DNA of 64,000 nucleotides from Lachnospiraceae bacterium V9D3004. GTDB taxonomy: Bacteria; Bacillota; Clostridia; Lachnospirales; Lachnospiraceae. Positions 63,251 to 64,000 of this stretch are shown here, in pieces. A program made the position numbers and the translations under genes. The DNA lies in NCBI GenBank assembly GCA_000621985.1, contig JHWW01000001.1, positions 124,001 through 188,000 of the forward strand. Direction: 5' to 3'. Within the stretch, counting starts at the first letter, position 1, and every line of letters starts with the position of its first letter. A model generated the notes under the pieces. It ran no database searches, was not told the origin of the DNA, and saw only the letters and a program-made list of their open reading frames with translations.

Positions 63251-64000
63251 AGTCTCTTTTTTCTCTGTAGGCCTTTGGGGATAATCCCGTATGATTCTTG
63301 AATACTTTTGAGAATGCAAGTGAGTCTTCGTAACCGACTCTTGTGGCGATCTCATGGATCGGAATCCCGGTTCCGGTCAGAAGGGATTTTGCTTTATTCA
63401 TCCTGTATTCGTTAAGATATTGTCTCGGTGACATGTTAGTTACTTTCTTGAAACATGTTGTAAGATAAGAACGGTTGATCCCGATGTAATCGGCAATATC
63501 CGTGATCTTGATATTATTAAAATAATTATTCTCGATATAATCAAGCGTATGCTCAACGTAAGTCTGGTAAGGATACATGGGTTCATCGGTGTTACCCGCC
63601 GTTTCGTGAAGATCATCAACAAGCTGGGCAGCCATTGTATAAAGACATGCTTCTCTCTTGAATTCATTTGAAAATGTAAGCTGGCATGAATCAAGGATTC
63701 CGGTGACACCGTTTATATACGGGGTTGTGTCGGGAACCTTGTTGGTCGGAGAATCGGCAGACAGGCCGGCGTGTCTTAAAAGTTCGTCAGCTTTCAGTCC
63801 GTTAAAACCGAACCATATGTACGACCAGGGATCGTTATCGTCCGCTTTGTAATAAGTAGTCACTCCGGGACATATAAGGAACAGTGATCCGGCTTCAAGA
63901 TTGTATGTCTTACCGTTGGTCTTGAAGATTCCCCTGCCCGCAGTGACGACATGGACAAGGTAATCCTTACGGGTGGTGGGTCCGAAGAAATGACCTGGGT
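63249..64000 (-). CDS. AraC-family transcriptional regulator, N-terminus cut by window edge
   Basis: The frame is open to the right edge. The N-terminal cupin-like sugar-sensing domain is visible (GHFFGPTTRKDYLVHVVTAG, GKTYNLEAGSLFLICPG, then SYIWFGFNG). Two helix-turn-helix motifs lie at the C-terminus (ITDIADYIGINRSYLTTCFK and IHEIATRVGYEDSLAFSKVF, with GLSPKAYRE). It is of the RafR/MsmR kind, usually controlling nearby sugar-uptake or glycosidase genes that would lie beyond the edge. At least 250 residues are inside the window; only a short N-terminal part is missing. Confidence 0.9.
   Translation of the reverse strand, partial: PGHFFGPTTRKDYLVHVVTAGRGIFKTNGKTYNLEAGSLFLICPGVTTYYKADDNDPWSYIWFGFNGLKADELLRHAGLSADSPTNKVPDTTPYINGVTGILDSCQLTFSNEFKREACLYTMAAQLVDDLHETAGNTDEPMYPYQTYVEHTLDYIENNYFNNIKITDIADYIGINRSYLTTCFKKVTNMSPRQYLNEYRMNKAKSLLTGTGIPIHEIATRVGYEDSLAFSKVFKNHTGLSPKAYREKRD

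Overview
The window looks like a chromosomal segment from a Lachnospiraceae bacterium (Firmicutes, Clostridia) of the Butyrivibrio/Roseburia type. I judge this from the moderate-to-low GC, strong AGGAGG ribosome binding sites, promoters close to TTGACA-17-TATAAT, protein families largely confined to this group (DUF5717, DUF5716-like, DUF4317), a hprK-glk-murB-rapZ-whiA-crh-like cluster, and secreted proteins with bacterial Ig-like repeats beside a GH10 xylanase. No prophage, insertion sequence, CRISPR array or rRNA was seen. It is a core region with family-specific islands.

Layout. 1-1232: purA, cut by the left edge. 1527-8562: a tight four-gene operon of unknown function (giant DUF5717-like protein, Hsp70/actin-fold protein, helical-repeat protein, two-TM coiled-coil protein); this is the best candidate for an undescribed system. 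8540-10142 (-): thiamine pyrophosphokinase and an Mrp/NBP35 Fe-S carrier ATPase. 10443-22394 (+): hprK, ROK glucokinase, murB, an HD-GYP signalling protein, rapZ, whiA, a Crh-like HPr lacking the catalytic histidine, dnaE and pfkA, linking carbon sensing, envelope precursor synthesis and glycolysis. 22491-29196: small proteins, a patatin, an orphan NarL-type sensor kinase, DUF4317, and a LytS-type kinase with its response regulator. 29492-33707: an Ig-like surface protein, a possible antisense-strand structured RNA, tRNA-Leu and a GH10 xylanase lipoprotein. 33732-40037: gltX, a UvrD-like helicase, DUF1292, a cyclophilin lipoprotein, a membrane protein and a GNAT enzyme. 40300-43567: two secreted proteins (FN3 and Ig-like) facing each other across one terminator.

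43689-49402 (-): rpsF-ssb-rpsR, then gdpP-rplI-dnaB, preceded by two small genes including a DUF951 gene shorter than 60 codons. 49426-52617 (-): xylulokinase and an L-fucose/L-arabinose isomerase family enzyme, a likely pentose-use operon that fits the xylanase. 52960-56085 (+): a second, divergent phosphofructokinase, dnaX and ybaB. 56179-57456 (-): a membrane acyltransferase. 57701-62956 (+): DUF1700, an rRNA methyltransferase, a cell-wall amidase, an XTP/dITP pyrophosphatase, a small export protein and an AI-2E family permease. Then tRNA-Val and tRNA-Met, and an AraC-type regulator that runs off the right edge.

At least two families of intergenic palindromic repeats are scattered through the window. 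One ends in a conserved tail resembling ACTGTGAATAGTAA and lies directly before the ribosome binding site of gdpP.
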